Below are positions 1 to 9,140 of a stretch of 44,107 bases of DNA, in pieces. The DNA is from Parachlamydiaceae bacterium (GTDB lineage: Bacteria > Chlamydiota > Chlamydiia > Chlamydiales > Parachlamydiaceae), in contig JACDES010000009.1 of NCBI GenBank assembly GCA_013816265.1, positions 1 to 44,107 of the forward strand, written 5' to 3'. How positions within the stretch are numbered: the stretch's first letter is position 1; each line of letters starts with the position of its first letter. A program made the translations under genes and the position numbers. Under the pieces are notes generated by a model, which saw only the letters and a program-made list of their open reading frames with translations, ran no database searches and was not told the DNA's origin.

Positions 1-143
1 ATCCTAAGTCACCCAATATTAGTAATATTGGGTGACTTACGATCGCTCAACCCCGGGACTTTGACGCAGCAAAAATATTAACAATCCTACCCGAGCGTGG
101 TATAACTCCAATTTTTAGACCACGCATGGTATAATCAGAAATT
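1..143. repeat. Palindromic dispersed repeat, left-end copy
   Basis: Positions 5-21 and 23-39 form a perfect 17-bp inverted repeat around one base. The following ~70 bp match, in reverse complement, the sequence at 43965-44040 at the other end of the window. A second small inverted repeat (GCGTGGT at 95-101, ACCACGC at 119-125) follows. The window begins inside the element, so its left arm is cut off. It lies just downstream of the minus-strand gene ending at 159, so it could also form an RNA hairpin at the end of that transcript. Confidence 0.75.
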
Positions 144-158
144 CTCTCAATTTGAGTT

Positions 159-2312
159 TTATTTACCTAGAATTACATGAAGATGCTCACTTTCATGACC
201 ATTCTTTGTGACACTAAATAATGTATAGACAATTTTTCCTTTTACCCGATCATCGTTATATTCAAAAGGACCTTTCGAGTCGATTTGAGCTAACTTAACG
301 CCATCACGCAGGATTTGATAATATTCGATGGATTTATCTAAACTTGGATTCCAGGTTAAATGATTCAAAAACACAGATTGTGTAAGAAATTTATCATTGA
401 CTGTTTTTCCCCTAAAATGGGTTGGTGGTAAAACTTGGCTTCCTTTATAGGTATACACGTCGTCCGGCATATTTGCAGGAGATGTTCCAAGTGGTGTGGT
501 AATAAATACTTCCACTTTGCCTGTTCCTGGGGGAGCTACTGCTGTGATTTGATTTTCCGAATCGACATGAAACGACAAGGCTTTTTTATTTCCAAATTTC
601 ACTTTAGATGCATCATTGAATAATTCTCCCTCAATGATCACCTCGTTTCCACCTTTGGAAGGACCTTTAGCCGGTTTTAAACCTTCAACAAAAGGAGATG
701 GGAAATAGGTAAAAATACCATTAAATGGCGCCACGCCTGATTTTGTAGTGATAGAAACTTGGACTGTTCCTATTCCAATAGGTGTAATAGCTGAAATTTG
801 AGTATCAGAATCGACATGAAATTCTAAGGCTGGCCTTGGTCCAAAATCGACAGCAATAGTATTTTTGAAATTATTTCCTGTAATAATTACTGGGGTACCC
901 CCACTAGCTGGTCCTGAAGATGGGTTAATAGCATCCGTACTCGGTAATTTTTCTTGTGGAAAAATTCCTATAAAAGTTGAGGCTTGAATTTTATTAGTTA
1001 TACCGCCAACTGTTGCACGCCATTGCCATAATGCTACAGCTGTTTGTTGATCATTTAATTTTATACTTGCAAAAACCGTTTCAATTAAAAGAGGTAATAT
1101 TACTGTTTCAAGTTTATTTTTTTTCCAAACCATTTCTGTAGCAGCTTTGTGGAACGCAAATACTTCTATATGTAATTTATTTTCAGGTTTAGGTGTAGTT
1201 ATAATAAGAACAGCATGTCCATGAGTATTAATCGAAAGGCTATTATCTGATAAGAAAGGGTTTAATGTCTTGAATACAATTATTGATTCTTCTAAAACAC
1301 CTAGTTTTATTTTTGCGGTTTTAAGTGTATCAGTTTCGTGCCAGGCCACCATCACATCTCCATTTCTATTTACTGCAATACAGGAACTATCAGAATTGGA
1401 ATCAGGAGAATTAATTTTAACAAAATTTGACCACCCGTTTCCAGATGCCGAAAGATAGCTAACAAAGGCATCATATCCCGTGTTATTATTTCTGGCTATA
1501 TGGGTAATTAAAGTAGCATTTCCTGCAGCATCGATAACAACTTGGTTTTTATTTATTCTTCCAGGGGGATAAGTAATTGGGTCTATGGTTTGAAGATCAT
1601 CAGTATCAAAGTAATAGCGCCTAGAATTTAACACAGTCGAATTATTCATTACGGTCGCCCAAGCAATAATGCTTTTATTTTCTTGAATAGCAACAGTTTT
1701 AGAGGATTCAACAGGTATTGTAGTATCCAGTCTATCAAAACTCTTCCATTTTTTACTTGTTGGAGTTAAAGCATATACAAATAGATGATGTGATACCCCA
1801 ATAATATTTCCTGAGCTGCTTCCTTCAAATTTTGAATCACTAAGGAAGTTATTAGGATTTATTTCTTTAGTGGCTATATTAGACCAATTAGAATTTGTTA
1901 ATGAAAATTCCTGCTTAAACGCTTTTAAAATAAATACCTCTCTTACCGGGTTTTGTAAGAAATCGCTATTAAAGGAAACTGCTCTAAAATTATTAGAATC
2001 ATCAGGAAATAATCCTAGCGGAGCACCACCTTGAGACCCTGAATCTATTATATTTTGATCAGTGGACCAGGTTGTTTCACCCCCTTTTTGCTTAAACACC
2101 TTTAATATTGGAACCCTGGATTGACTTTTACTTGCCAGGAAATATGCATTACTATCTTTATTAAGTGCCAAAAAATTATCTTTAGATTCTATTAAAAAAC
2201 CATTGAAATCACTTGTCACCCAATCAGCCATAACAGGATGAGCGTAAGATAAAGTCAGTAAAAGAAAATATTTTAATATATTCGAAAAGAAATGTTTATT
2301 TGAAGAAATCAT
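159..2312 (-). CDS. Secreted IPT/TIG-domain protein (paralogue 1)
   Basis: Predicted exported protein of about 717 aa. The ATG at 2312 is preferred because GGAA lies about 7 bp upstream and a signal peptide follows directly (hydrophobic stretch, then a VMA-like cleavage site before DWVTSDF); an in-frame TTG four codons earlier is less likely. The first ~450 residues contain recurring blocks with a D/N-x-N-G-x-(A/V) pattern, each leading into a hydrophobic strand, as in beta-propeller or sialidase-like repeats. Two IPT/TIG (Ig-like) domains follow at about 455-545 and 548-630, each with the GP-x-x-GG-x-x-V-I-I-x-G signature. A fibronectin-III-like domain ends the protein. It is a paralogue of the gene at 4018-6108, with the IPT domains far more conserved than the propeller-like part. 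A surface or secreted adhesin-like role is inferred; the function is unknown. Confidence 0.85.
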   Translation of the reverse strand: MISSNKHFFSNILKYFLLLTLSYAHPVMADWVTSDFNGFLIESKDNFLALNKDSNAYFLASKSQSRVPILKVFKQKGGETTWSTDQNIIDSGSQGGAPLGLFPDDSNNFRAVSFNSDFLQNPVREVFILKAFKQEFSLTNSNWSNIATKEINPNNFLSDSKFEGSSSGNIIGVSHHLFVYALTPTSKKWKSFDRLDTTIPVESSKTVAIQENKSIIAWATVMNNSTVLNSRRYYFDTDDLQTIDPITYPPGRINKNQVVIDAAGNATLITHIARNNNTGYDAFVSYLSASGNGWSNFVKINSPDSNSDSSCIAVNRNGDVMVAWHETDTLKTAKIKLGVLEESIIVFKTLNPFLSDNSLSINTHGHAVLIITTPKPENKLHIEVFAFHKAATEMVWKKNKLETVILPLLIETVFASIKLNDQQTAVALWQWRATVGGITNKIQASTFIGIFPQEKLPSTDAINPSSGPASGGTPVIITGNNFKNTIAVDFGPRPALEFHVDSDTQISAITPIGIGTVQVSITTKSGVAPFNGIFTYFPSPFVEGLKPAKGPSKGGNEVIIEGELFNDASKVKFGNKKALSFHVDSENQITAVAPPGTGKVEVFITTPLGTSPANMPDDVYTYKGSQVLPPTHFRGKTVNDKFLTQSVFLNHLTWNPSLDKSIEYYQILRDGVKLAQIDSKGPFEYNDDRVKGKIVYTLFSVTKNGHESEHLHVILGK

Positions 2313-2532
2313 AATTAGTTCCAAAAAAGTTTAAGGTGTTTTTTCAAACTTTCAGTAATAGCAGATAGGAGAATAAAATAAAAAATAAATTAAAGATTCT
2401 TAAAAAAAAGAGAAACGTCCTAGGACTACCTTTCTAATTTTAAAAAAACAATCGTTACAGAATTCTATATGTATCTGTATATGTACGATGTGTTGGAAGC
2501 GAATAGATAATAGAAAAACAACAATTTGGATA

Positions 2533-3408
2533 TCACAGAATTGTACACGTGGAACATAAATTTAAGGTTTGTTTATCTATAAGTACTTTTTCTTTTTTAT
2601 TAGTACCTTTAACTAATTCCCCCATTAGCCAAGTGCCTTCCTCAAACCAATGATATCGACCCAATTTAATACTAGATTTTCCTCGACCATGATATTTATC
2701 ATTTTCCCAATTTCCAGCATAAGTTCTTTCTAGTTGATCATTAGCACGCCACTCACCATATCCGCTCCGCTTGCCCTTAATAAAATTGCCATTATAAACA
2801 CTTCCATTTGGATATGTTAATTTTCCTTGTCCCTCAGGGATTCCATTATGAATGTCCCCCTCGTATTTTTTACCATTGGGCCAAACTATAGTTCCTTTTC
2901 CATGAATAATACCTTCTATAAATTCCCCCTCCCAAATACACACTTCCTGTGTTAATTTTCCTCTCCCATGATAATTACTTTTTTCAAATTTTCCTTTAAA
3001 TCGTTTTCCATTTTTCCATATCAAAATTCCCATACCTTGCAATTCACCCATTGCGAATTCACCCTCATACCTTTTTCTCGCATTGTTTTTATTGTATGTT
3101 AAAACCCCTTTTCCATCAGGAAGCCCATCTTTTACTTGTCCGACATAGGTTCCATTGTGTAAATTTAAAGTTATTTCAGGTATAATTGTAGAGGCCGCCA
3201 GGTTAAGGAAAAATTGGACTGTGCTTGGATCAAGTTCTACTCCAGCTATCTTTCTAGTTCCTGCAGCAGCTCGTTGTAAATCTTCTAAGTTAATTTTGTA
3301 TTCCTCTTTCCTTTCTTCTTTAGCAACAGACTGATAATTTTGTGATTCAGTCACAATAATTGGTAATCTTTCATCCGAAACTAAAGGTTGTGTAGCTGCC
3401 ACACTCAT
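2533..3408 (-). CDS. MORN-repeat protein with CaaX-like C-terminus
   Basis: A 291-aa protein without a signal peptide. From about residue 85 to 265 it carries roughly seven MORN repeats (Y-x-G-x-(F/W)-x-x-G-x-x-x-G-x-G pattern, for example YEGDIHNGIPEGQGKLTYPN). In eukaryotes such repeats bind lipids or scaffold proteins; in intracellular bacteria they occur in candidate effectors. The first ~80 residues are not recognisable. The final four residues are C-T-I-L, which fit a CaaX prenylation box of the geranylgeranyl type (last residue Leu). The gene sits between two halves of a duplicated locus: the pseudogene at 3591-3920 lies just upstream, and an IPT/TIG gene lies downstream. The MORN assignment is firm; an effector role is inference. 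Confidence 0.85.
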   Translation of the reverse strand: MSVAATQPLVSDERLPIIVTESQNYQSVAKEERKEEYKINLEDLQRAAAGTRKIAGVELDPSTVQFFLNLAASTIIPEITLNLHNGTYVGQVKDGLPDGKGVLTYNKNNARKRYEGEFAMGELQGMGILIWKNGKRFKGKFEKSNYHGRGKLTQEVCIWEGEFIEGIIHGKGTIVWPNGKKYEGDIHNGIPEGQGKLTYPNGSVYNGNFIKGKRSGYGEWRANDQLERTYAGNWENDKYHGRGKSSIKLGRYHWFEEGTWLMGELVKGTNKKEKVLIDKQTLNLCSTCTIL

Positions 3409-3590
3409 AATTTTTCAAACGTCCTAAAATATTGATAATTAATATAAATTCATATTTTCTTCAAAGAAAGATTTTCAAAAGAAAATTAAAGTTATCCAAC
3501 AAAAAAGTCTATCTGATTTGCGATCAGAAGTTTCAAAAAATAAAAAAAATTAAACATTCTGAGGGGTTCTGATTATAAAAACTGAAAATT

Positions 3591-3920
3591 TTATTTTTTC
3601 ATAGAATTTATGATATATAACTGTAATTCATTTTGTATTTGTTTCCAATGTTCGTAGGACTGTCGGGCATCAGTCATTGAATTTTCAAGCTCTAGATTAT
3701 CTATAGGCCTTTTGTTAATTGCTTGGATTTATTCAGAAGATTGCTGATAAAAATGTTGAAAAAGAGAAGCGTTTGTAAGAGGCTTTTCCATCTCTGGAGA
3801 GAGAATCAAATTATTGATTTGATTCTGTTGTTGCGAAAGGTCTAACAATGAATCTTCTTTATAGTATTTGGAGGATAACGTCAAATTTGTTTCAGATGGT
3901 GCCTCTAAAACAAAGCGCAA
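3591..3920 (-). pseudogene. Broken paralogue of the small gene at 6189-6449
   Basis: The reading frame starting at 3920 gives 63 codons and then a TAA. Reading through that stop continues the match to the 86-aa protein at 6189-6449: QSSE-stop-IQAINKRPIDNLELENS here, against QSTKQIQAIYKSPVDTLELDKS in the intact copy. The stop aligns with a Gln codon, so a single CAA to TAA change explains it. The frame stays open after it and ends naturally at 3591. The N-terminus is about 20 residues longer than in the intact copy. A 63-aa truncated product remains possible, but a disrupted gene is the simpler reading. Confidence 0.75.
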
Positions 3921-3963
3921 GCCTTCTTGCGCTTTGGGAGCGGCATTTTGTCTACAACATTAG

Positions 3964-3996
3964 GTTTGACGCTTATCTCCAAACACTTTACTTCGC
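3964..3996. repeat. Short dispersed repeat fragment
   Basis: This stretch, read on the minus strand, closely matches 42931-42953 (the shared core reads GTTTGGAG, one purine, TAAGCGTCAAA). Part of the core (GTTTGGAG) also lies inside the miniature element at 20687-20870, so this is probably a small remnant of that family. It lies between the pseudogene and the upstream IPT/TIG gene. Confidence 0.5.
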
Positions 3997-4017
3997 ATAA
4001 TAGAACAACTACCTAAG

Positions 4018-6108
4018 TTAATTTATCAAAATCACCTCTAAAGGAACGCTTTTGTTTCCTTCAGAGTCAACTGTAATTAACTCATAGGCAACCTTTCCTT
4101 TAATCTTGTTGTCATTATATTCAAAAGGACCTTTAAGAGGGACTTTAGCAACATTTACCCCGTTTCGAAGTACTTGGTAATAGGCAACATTTGGATCGGT
4201 ACTTGGCCTCCAAGTTAAATGATTTAATTTTACAGTTTGAGTCGCAAAAATGTTTTTTACGGTTTTGCCTATAAAATTCATCGAGGAAGGTTGGTTGTTG
4301 CCATAAGTATATTGATCGGCGGGTGTATTAGCTGGTGATGTCCCCAATGGCGTTGTCACAAAGACATTTACCATTCCGTGTCCTGGAGGTGCAACAGCTG
4401 TAATATTATTGTCAGAGTTAACTCGAAAAGAAAGCGCTTTTTTGTTTCCAAAAGTGACTTTTGAAGTTTGATTAAAAAATACTCCTTCAATGATGACTTC
4501 ATTTCCTCCTTTCTTAGAGCCTCTAGAAGGTGTTAACCCTTTTACAAATGGTGAAGGGTCATATGTAAATGTTGCATTTAAAGGTGCCATGCCTGATTTT
4601 GTTGTAATCGACACCTGAACGGTTCCCGTTCCTATTGGAGTTATCGCAGAAATTTGAGTATCTGAATCTATATGAAAACTCAATGCAGGACGAGATCCAA
4701 AATCCACTGCGATTGTATTTTTAAAATTGCTTCCCGTTATGATGACCTCAGTTCCCCCCTGCGAGGGTCCTGAATCAGGAAAAATAGAATCTGTGGTGGG
4801 TAATTTTTCTTCTTGAAATAGATGTAGATTAGTTGCAGCAAAAAAAGGAGGGAATGAATTGCCTTGTCGATTCCAAAGAGCAACAACCTTTTGTAAATCA
4901 TTGAGAATAATAGTTGAAAAAGGAAAATTTTGAGAATTTTCTTGAAGAATTTTGTTTTTCCATTCTTTTTTTAACGCTTCTTTATAACAAACAATTAATC
5001 GAAAATTTATTGGGTTGGTAAAAGAATCTTGAATAATTACTACAGCATCTCCATGAGTGTTGATAGAAAGAGTATCTTTTCCATTGCCAAAAAAAACGTT
5101 TACTCCACTAAATACTATACTTTTAGATTCTTGAATTAATTTACCATCAGTTATGTTTGCAGCCATAATTTTATTAACGCCTTGTTTCCACATCACCATT
5201 ATTTCGCCATTTCTATTGATTGCAATATCTGAAGAAAATGAATCATTATTGCTTATTTGAACGAAGTCAGACCATTCTTTTTGATCAGTTTTTAAAGTGC
5301 TAATATATGTTTTATATCCCTGAGCAAAAACTGTTGTGACAAGAGTAGAGTTACCATTTGCGTCTATTACTACTTTAAGTTGTCTAAGTTGTGTTGTTCC
5401 ATTTGGATAAGGCTTAGTATTAATAGTTTCAATCGAGTTAGTGAAATTATAACGTCTTGTATTTAATACAAAAGATTGTCCATTTAATGTTGGCCAAGCA
5501 ATAATGGCTTGATTTTCCTGGATTCCAATAGATGGGGAAATGAATTCCACTTTCCTATCATTTTGAGCTATCTGAATTTCTTTCCATTCATCACTATCCG
5601 GTGTTAATGCATAGATAGAGTGGTCAGGTAAAATCCCTACAATGTTTCCTGAGCTACTGCTATTGAATTTAGTCTGTGGATCAAATTGAGAGAGGGTTAA
5701 TACTTTATTAATAACGATCGGTTTTTTCCAAATTGTATCATCAAAATTTTGCTTTATGGCTGCAATTTTTCCTTCAGAATTTACTACTATGGCAGTTAGT
5801 TGATTACTGTTATCTGTAAAAATGGCAGGATTTAGATTAGAAAATGATAAATTATGGTTAATATTGGATGGGCCTGTCCAATTGGTATTGTTGTTTTCTC
5901 CCTCTTGTTTAAATACCTCCTTTCCGTTAGATAATATTGTTGCGTTATTGTTATGACCAAGGGTAAGAGATGCATTCGATATAAATGGATCTAAAGTACT
6001 AAGATCTTTTATCTCCCAATTCGCTAAAACAAAATGGCAATTTAACAAAAATGCAAAGAATACAATCTTCAAAATAGATGTAGGCAAATATTTGAGAGAA
6101 AAAAACAT
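4018..6108 (-). CDS. Secreted IPT/TIG-domain protein (paralogue 2)
   Basis: A 696-aa exported protein. The start at 6108 is supported by AAGGATT upstream of the ATG and by an N-terminal signal peptide (charged start, hydrophobic run, then VLA before NWEIKD). The layout is the same as in the gene at 159-2312: a propeller-like N-terminal part with repeated D/N-x-N-G motifs, two IPT/TIG domains at about 435-520 and 525-610, and a final fibronectin-III-like domain. The first IPT domain is nearly identical to that of the paralogue, while the N-terminal part has diverged, suggesting different ligands or selection on the exposed part. It lies 80 bp downstream of the small gene at 6189-6449, and this pairing is repeated in the other copy. 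Ligand and function are unknown. Confidence 0.85.
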   Translation of the reverse strand: MFFSLKYLPTSILKIVFFAFLLNCHFVLANWEIKDLSTLDPFISNASLTLGHNNNATILSNGKEVFKQEGENNNTNWTGPSNINHNLSFSNLNPAIFTDNSNQLTAIVVNSEGKIAAIKQNFDDTIWKKPIVINKVLTLSQFDPQTKFNSSSSGNIVGILPDHSIYALTPDSDEWKEIQIAQNDRKVEFISPSIGIQENQAIIAWPTLNGQSFVLNTRRYNFTNSIETINTKPYPNGTTQLRQLKVVIDANGNSTLVTTVFAQGYKTYISTLKTDQKEWSDFVQISNNDSFSSDIAINRNGEIMVMWKQGVNKIMAANITDGKLIQESKSIVFSGVNVFFGNGKDTLSINTHGDAVVIIQDSFTNPINFRLIVCYKEALKKEWKNKILQENSQNFPFSTIILNDLQKVVALWNRQGNSFPPFFAATNLHLFQEEKLPTTDSIFPDSGPSQGGTEVIITGSNFKNTIAVDFGSRPALSFHIDSDTQISAITPIGTGTVQVSITTKSGMAPLNATFTYDPSPFVKGLTPSRGSKKGGNEVIIEGVFFNQTSKVTFGNKKALSFRVNSDNNITAVAPPGHGMVNVFVTTPLGTSPANTPADQYTYGNNQPSSMNFIGKTVKNIFATQTVKLNHLTWRPSTDPNVAYYQVLRNGVNVAKVPLKGPFEYNDNKIKGKVAYELITVDSEGNKSVPLEVILIN

Positions 6109-6188
6109 AATTAATCCTTAAATGAAATTGAGGAGTTGATTTATTAAAGTGCTTTGATAAAGGATTAAAGATTAAATTTAAATTATAA

Positions 6189-6449
6189 TCAATCTTTGGG
6201 AAGATTTTTTTTGAAATGGGCAACAATTCTTGTTTGCATCTTTTTCCAATTTTCATATGCCTGCTTAGCTTCATTCATTGACTTATCAAGTTCTAGAGTG
6301 TCTACAGGACTTTTGTAGATGGCTTGAATCTGTTTTGTTGATTGTGAATAGAAATGCTTAAAAAGAGTCAGGTTTGAGGTTGGCTTTTCTGTATTAGAGA
6401 AAAAAATCAAATCGTTGATTTGATTTATTGATGATTTAAGATCATTCAT
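6189..6449 (-). CDS. Small helical protein of unknown function, partner of the IPT/TIG gene
   Basis: An 86-aa soluble protein rich in charged and polar residues, predicted to be largely alpha-helical (two or three helices, including a K/E/Q-rich segment around residues 40-80). It has no signal peptide or membrane segment. Its start lies 14 bp after the ung stop codon, so it is probably translated from the same transcript. The pseudogene at 3591-3920 is a second copy, also found upstream of an IPT/TIG gene, which supports it as a real gene. I do not recognise the family. Confidence 0.65.
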   Translation of the reverse strand: MNDLKSSINQINDLIFFSNTEKPTSNLTLFKHFYSQSTKQIQAIYKSPVDTLELDKSMNEAKQAYENWKKMQTRIVAHFKKNLPKD

Positions 6450-6463
6450 AAAACCTCGCTAAT

Positions 6464-7174
6464 TTATACAAAAGACCATTCGATAGGCGACTTTCCCTGT
6501 TGCTTTAGAATTTCATTAATTTTTGAGAAGTGACGACAGCCATAAAATCCATTATTGGCTGAGAAAGGTGATGGGTGTGCTGCTGTAAGAACAATCGGTT
6601 GAGTTGATGTGTTTGTGTGTTCTTTTACAAAACGACATTTATCTTGAGCAAATTTTCCCCAAAGAACAAAAATCACCGGATCCTTTTTTAATAAAAGCTT
6701 TCGAACAACGGCGTCTGTAAAAAGCTCCCATCCCTTACCATGGTGAGAAAGAGGTTCGCCTTTACTTACAGTTAGAGTGGCATTGAGCATTAACACGCCC
6801 TGTTTTGCCCATGGAATCAAACAGCCGTTTGAAGGGGGATCGATATTTAAATCTGTTTTGAGTTCTTTAAAAATATTTTGTAGCGAGGGTGGCATCCCTA
6901 TCCCTTTTGGAACGCTAAAACAAAGACCATGAGCTTGACCTAAGCCGTGATAGGGGTCTTGACCAATAATGACCACTTTGACCTGATCGTAAGGTGTGTA
7001 ATTAAACGCATTAAAAATCAGATCTTTGGGGGGATATGTTGCGTCTGGTGCTTTTGCATATTCCCTTTCAACAAAGGCTGCTAATTCTGAAATGTACGAT
7101 TTTTCTAATTCGTCTCCAAGGGCGTTTTGCCAGCTAGGTTCAAGGATAAAAGGTGTAAAAGTTTTGCAGGTCAT
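6464..7174 (-). CDS. ung: Uracil-DNA glycosylase (family 1)
   Basis: This enzyme removes uracil from DNA by cutting the N-glycosidic bond, the first step of base excision repair. At 236 aa it has the usual length and all family-1 motifs: GQDPYH at 71-76 with the water-activating Asp73, the uracil-binding VLMLNATLTV block near 127-136, and the HPSPFS loop at 200-205 with catalytic His200. Leu of the usual HPSPLS is Phe here. It starts 11 bp after the pGP6-D-like gene and ends 14 bp before the small gene at 6449, indicating one transcript. Confidence 0.97.
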   Translation of the reverse strand: MTCKTFTPFILEPSWQNALGDELEKSYISELAAFVEREYAKAPDATYPPKDLIFNAFNYTPYDQVKVVIIGQDPYHGLGQAHGLCFSVPKGIGMPPSLQNIFKELKTDLNIDPPSNGCLIPWAKQGVLMLNATLTVSKGEPLSHHGKGWELFTDAVVRKLLLKKDPVIFVLWGKFAQDKCRFVKEHTNTSTQPIVLTAAHPSPFSANNGFYGCRHFSKINEILKQQGKSPIEWSFV

Positions 7175-7185
7175 TTTCTATCCTA

Positions 7186-7911
7186 TTAAACTAATTGTTG
7201 TAAGTCTTGAAGCAGAGCTCGAATTCTTTTCTTTTCGCTTGTGCTAAGCTGTGCATCTTGCAAATTCTTATAAATCTTATGCAAGGATTGAATGATTGTT
7301 TCACCAACTTTTTGTTTACGTTTGTCATCTTGATCGAGAGGAAATAATTGACGAATGAGATGTAGGATTTCGGCTTTGGTTTCACCGTTATATTTTTTGA
7401 CAATCTCTTGTTTTTTTACTAGACTGCCTGTGCGACTTGCTAAAGTGTAGATAGCTTGCCGAGGCATTGCTTCTAATTGAGGACGCAAATCTTTTGGAAT
7501 CGATTCATGAAATTCGTAATATTGCATCAAGTTATAGGGCGTTTGTCTGTTCCCATATGCATTCATTAGCCAAGCCGTAAATGCACCATCTCGATATTGG
7601 ATTAAAATTGTGTGGGCTTTCTTTATCCTCTCTCCATGTAAAAGAGCGGCTTGATTATTGATCGCTTTCACTTCAGAAGTAATGGAAAGAAGTTGACGCA
7701 AATCATTTTCGATATCTTGATCTTTATCAGCATATTCTTTAAGAATTAATTCAATCGAATCGCGCTCTTTTTGATTCAATTCAGCAACCCCAAAAACGCC
7801 TGCAAAGCTGGAAAGATTACCTGTAGCAGATTGTTGTGCCATAGCGGACATTTTTGAAGTATGCTCAGATTTTTTTATCCTTTGATTTAGGATGGTGGTG
7901 AGATCTGCCAT
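7186..7911 (-). CDS. pGP6-D-like (Gp6D-related) chlamydial protein
   Basis: A 241-aa soluble, mostly helical protein with no signal peptide or membrane segment. I assign it to the chlamydial pGP6-D-related family mainly from position. In Chlamydia the chromosomal order is thrS, a ParA/MinD-type ATPase, then a paralogue of plasmid protein pGP6-D, and the same order holds here. The size and the N-terminal pattern (short basic helix, Ser/Ala-rich linker, helical core) are compatible with that. The biochemical role of the family is not established; linkage to ParA suggests DNA segregation or its regulation. A 342-bp inverted-repeat element separates it from parA. The start at 7911 precedes MADLTTILNQ. 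Confidence 0.65.
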   Translation of the reverse strand: MADLTTILNQRIKKSEHTSKMSAMAQQSATGNLSSFAGVFGVAELNQKERDSIELILKEYADKDQDIENDLRQLLSITSEVKAINNQAALLHGERIKKAHTILIQYRDGAFTAWLMNAYGNRQTPYNLMQYYEFHESIPKDLRPQLEAMPRQAIYTLASRTGSLVKKQEIVKKYNGETKAEILHLIRQLFPLDQDDKRKQKVGETIIQSLHKIYKNLQDAQLSTSEKKRIRALLQDLQQLV

Positions 7912-8008
7912 TGGAATTCCTTTAATTAGTCATTTTGTTATTATCATTGAATCATAATCAGACAAAGTAAAGCCGCTTTACATTCAATTTTTGGAGTATG
8001 GCCGTTAC

Positions 8009-8350
8009 GAGGCTAAGAAAAAATTGATTTAAATCTAGAATTCACTTCGTTAGCTCGGTAAAGCGTCTGTTCAAAGCCCGGAGTGACATAAGGAACTCCG
8101 GGTAAATAGAAAAATAAATAGAGCCCGTGTAGGGCGACTCAAATATGCGACGATATACTAACGCTCTTAATAATCAAACACACAAACTTGAAATAATTCT
8201 ACGTAATATCTCATATTTGAGTCGCTCTACCGAGCTCTAATTCTTTTTTTATTTTTCCCGGAGTTCCTTACGTCACTCCGGGCTTTGAACAGACGCTCTA
8301 CCGAGCTAACGAAGTAAATTCTAAATTTAGATCAATTTTTTCTTAGCCTC
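8009..8350. mobile_element. Giant inverted-repeat miniature element (element A)
   Basis: The left arm (from 8009, GAGGCTAAG) and right arm (ending 8350, CTTAGCCTC) are inverted copies of each other over about 130-150 bp with few mismatches. They enclose an ~80-bp AT-rich centre. There is no coding capacity, so this is a MITE-like, non-autonomous element. It fills the gap between parA and the pGP6-D-like gene, and if transcribed it would fold into a very long hairpin. A half copy lies at 20635-20960. No clear target-site duplication was found. Confidence 0.8.
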
Positions 8351-8373
8351 AAGCAACCGCACTTCAAAGTTAG

Positions 8374-9129
8374 CTACAATCTCTTTAAGAGCTCTTTTGT
8401 TATTTCTAAATAATCTTCTGCGGCACGACTTTCGGGATCTGTTTCGAAAATCGGTTTTCCAAATACGGAAGCCTCTGAAACAGCAATGTCCCTTCTAATT
8501 TTATTTTTTAGCATCTTCTTAGGAAAGGTAGTTTCAATCACATCTAGAAATGCTTTATTGCTTTTTCCTCGAGCATTCCAAAAGGATAAAACGACTCCCA
8601 ATACATTTAAGGGATGACGTTGATGAATGCTATCCATGAATTGTCCAAGTCGTTCCAATCCTTTAACGCTATAAAATTCAGGTGTTGCGCAAACCAATGC
8701 ATGATGCGCAGCAATCAAAGCAGATTCCGTTAACCAACAAAGAGATGGCGGAGTATCGATGATAATATAGTCATATTTTAATGGTCTCAGAAAATCGCGT
8801 AATCTTTCATGTGAATAACGATCAGCTGCTAACGAACCTGTTACTTCGACTCTTTCTAACCATGTATCTGCAGGTACTATATCTAAAGAATTCACAGCTG
8901 TTTTTTTTATCACTGCACTAATTTCTTTATTTCCTTGGAGAACGGAAGCCATGCTGTCGTTTTCATCGGGATCAAAGCCAAGGCCTGTTGTGAGATTCGC
9001 CTGAGCATCAAAATCGACTAAAAGGACCTTTTTTTTATGATACTTGGCAAGGGCTGCGCCTACATGCAAGGCTGTAGATGTTTTTGCTGTTCCACCCTTA
9101 AAGCTACTAATGGCAATGACGATTGGCAT
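8374..9129 (-). CDS. parA: ParA-family partition ATPase
   Basis: A 251-aa ATPase of the ParA/Soj/MinD class, which dimerises on ATP and binds DNA non-specifically to move chromosome or plasmid cargo. The deviant Walker A motif KGGTAKTS lies at residues 11-18 (signature Lys11, catalytic Lys16). The A' motif DFDAQAN is at 39-45 and the Walker B-like YIIIDTPP follows near residue 117. It has no N-terminal DNA-binding extension, like the small ParA proteins of chlamydiae (chromosomal copy and plasmid pGP5-D). It starts 11 bp after the thrS stop, so the two are probably co-transcribed. No parB gene is adjacent. Confidence 0.92.
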   Translation of the reverse strand: MPIVIAISSFKGGTAKTSTALHVGAALAKYHKKKVLLVDFDAQANLTTGLGFDPDENDSMASVLQGNKEISAVIKKTAVNSLDIVPADTWLERVEVTGSLAADRYSHERLRDFLRPLKYDYIIIDTPPSLCWLTESALIAAHHALVCATPEFYSVKGLERLGQFMDSIHQRHPLNVLGVVLSFWNARGKSNKAFLDVIETTFPKKMLKNKIRRDIAVSEASVFGKPIFETDPESRAAEDYLEITKELLKRL

Positions 9130-9140
9130 AATAAAATCCT

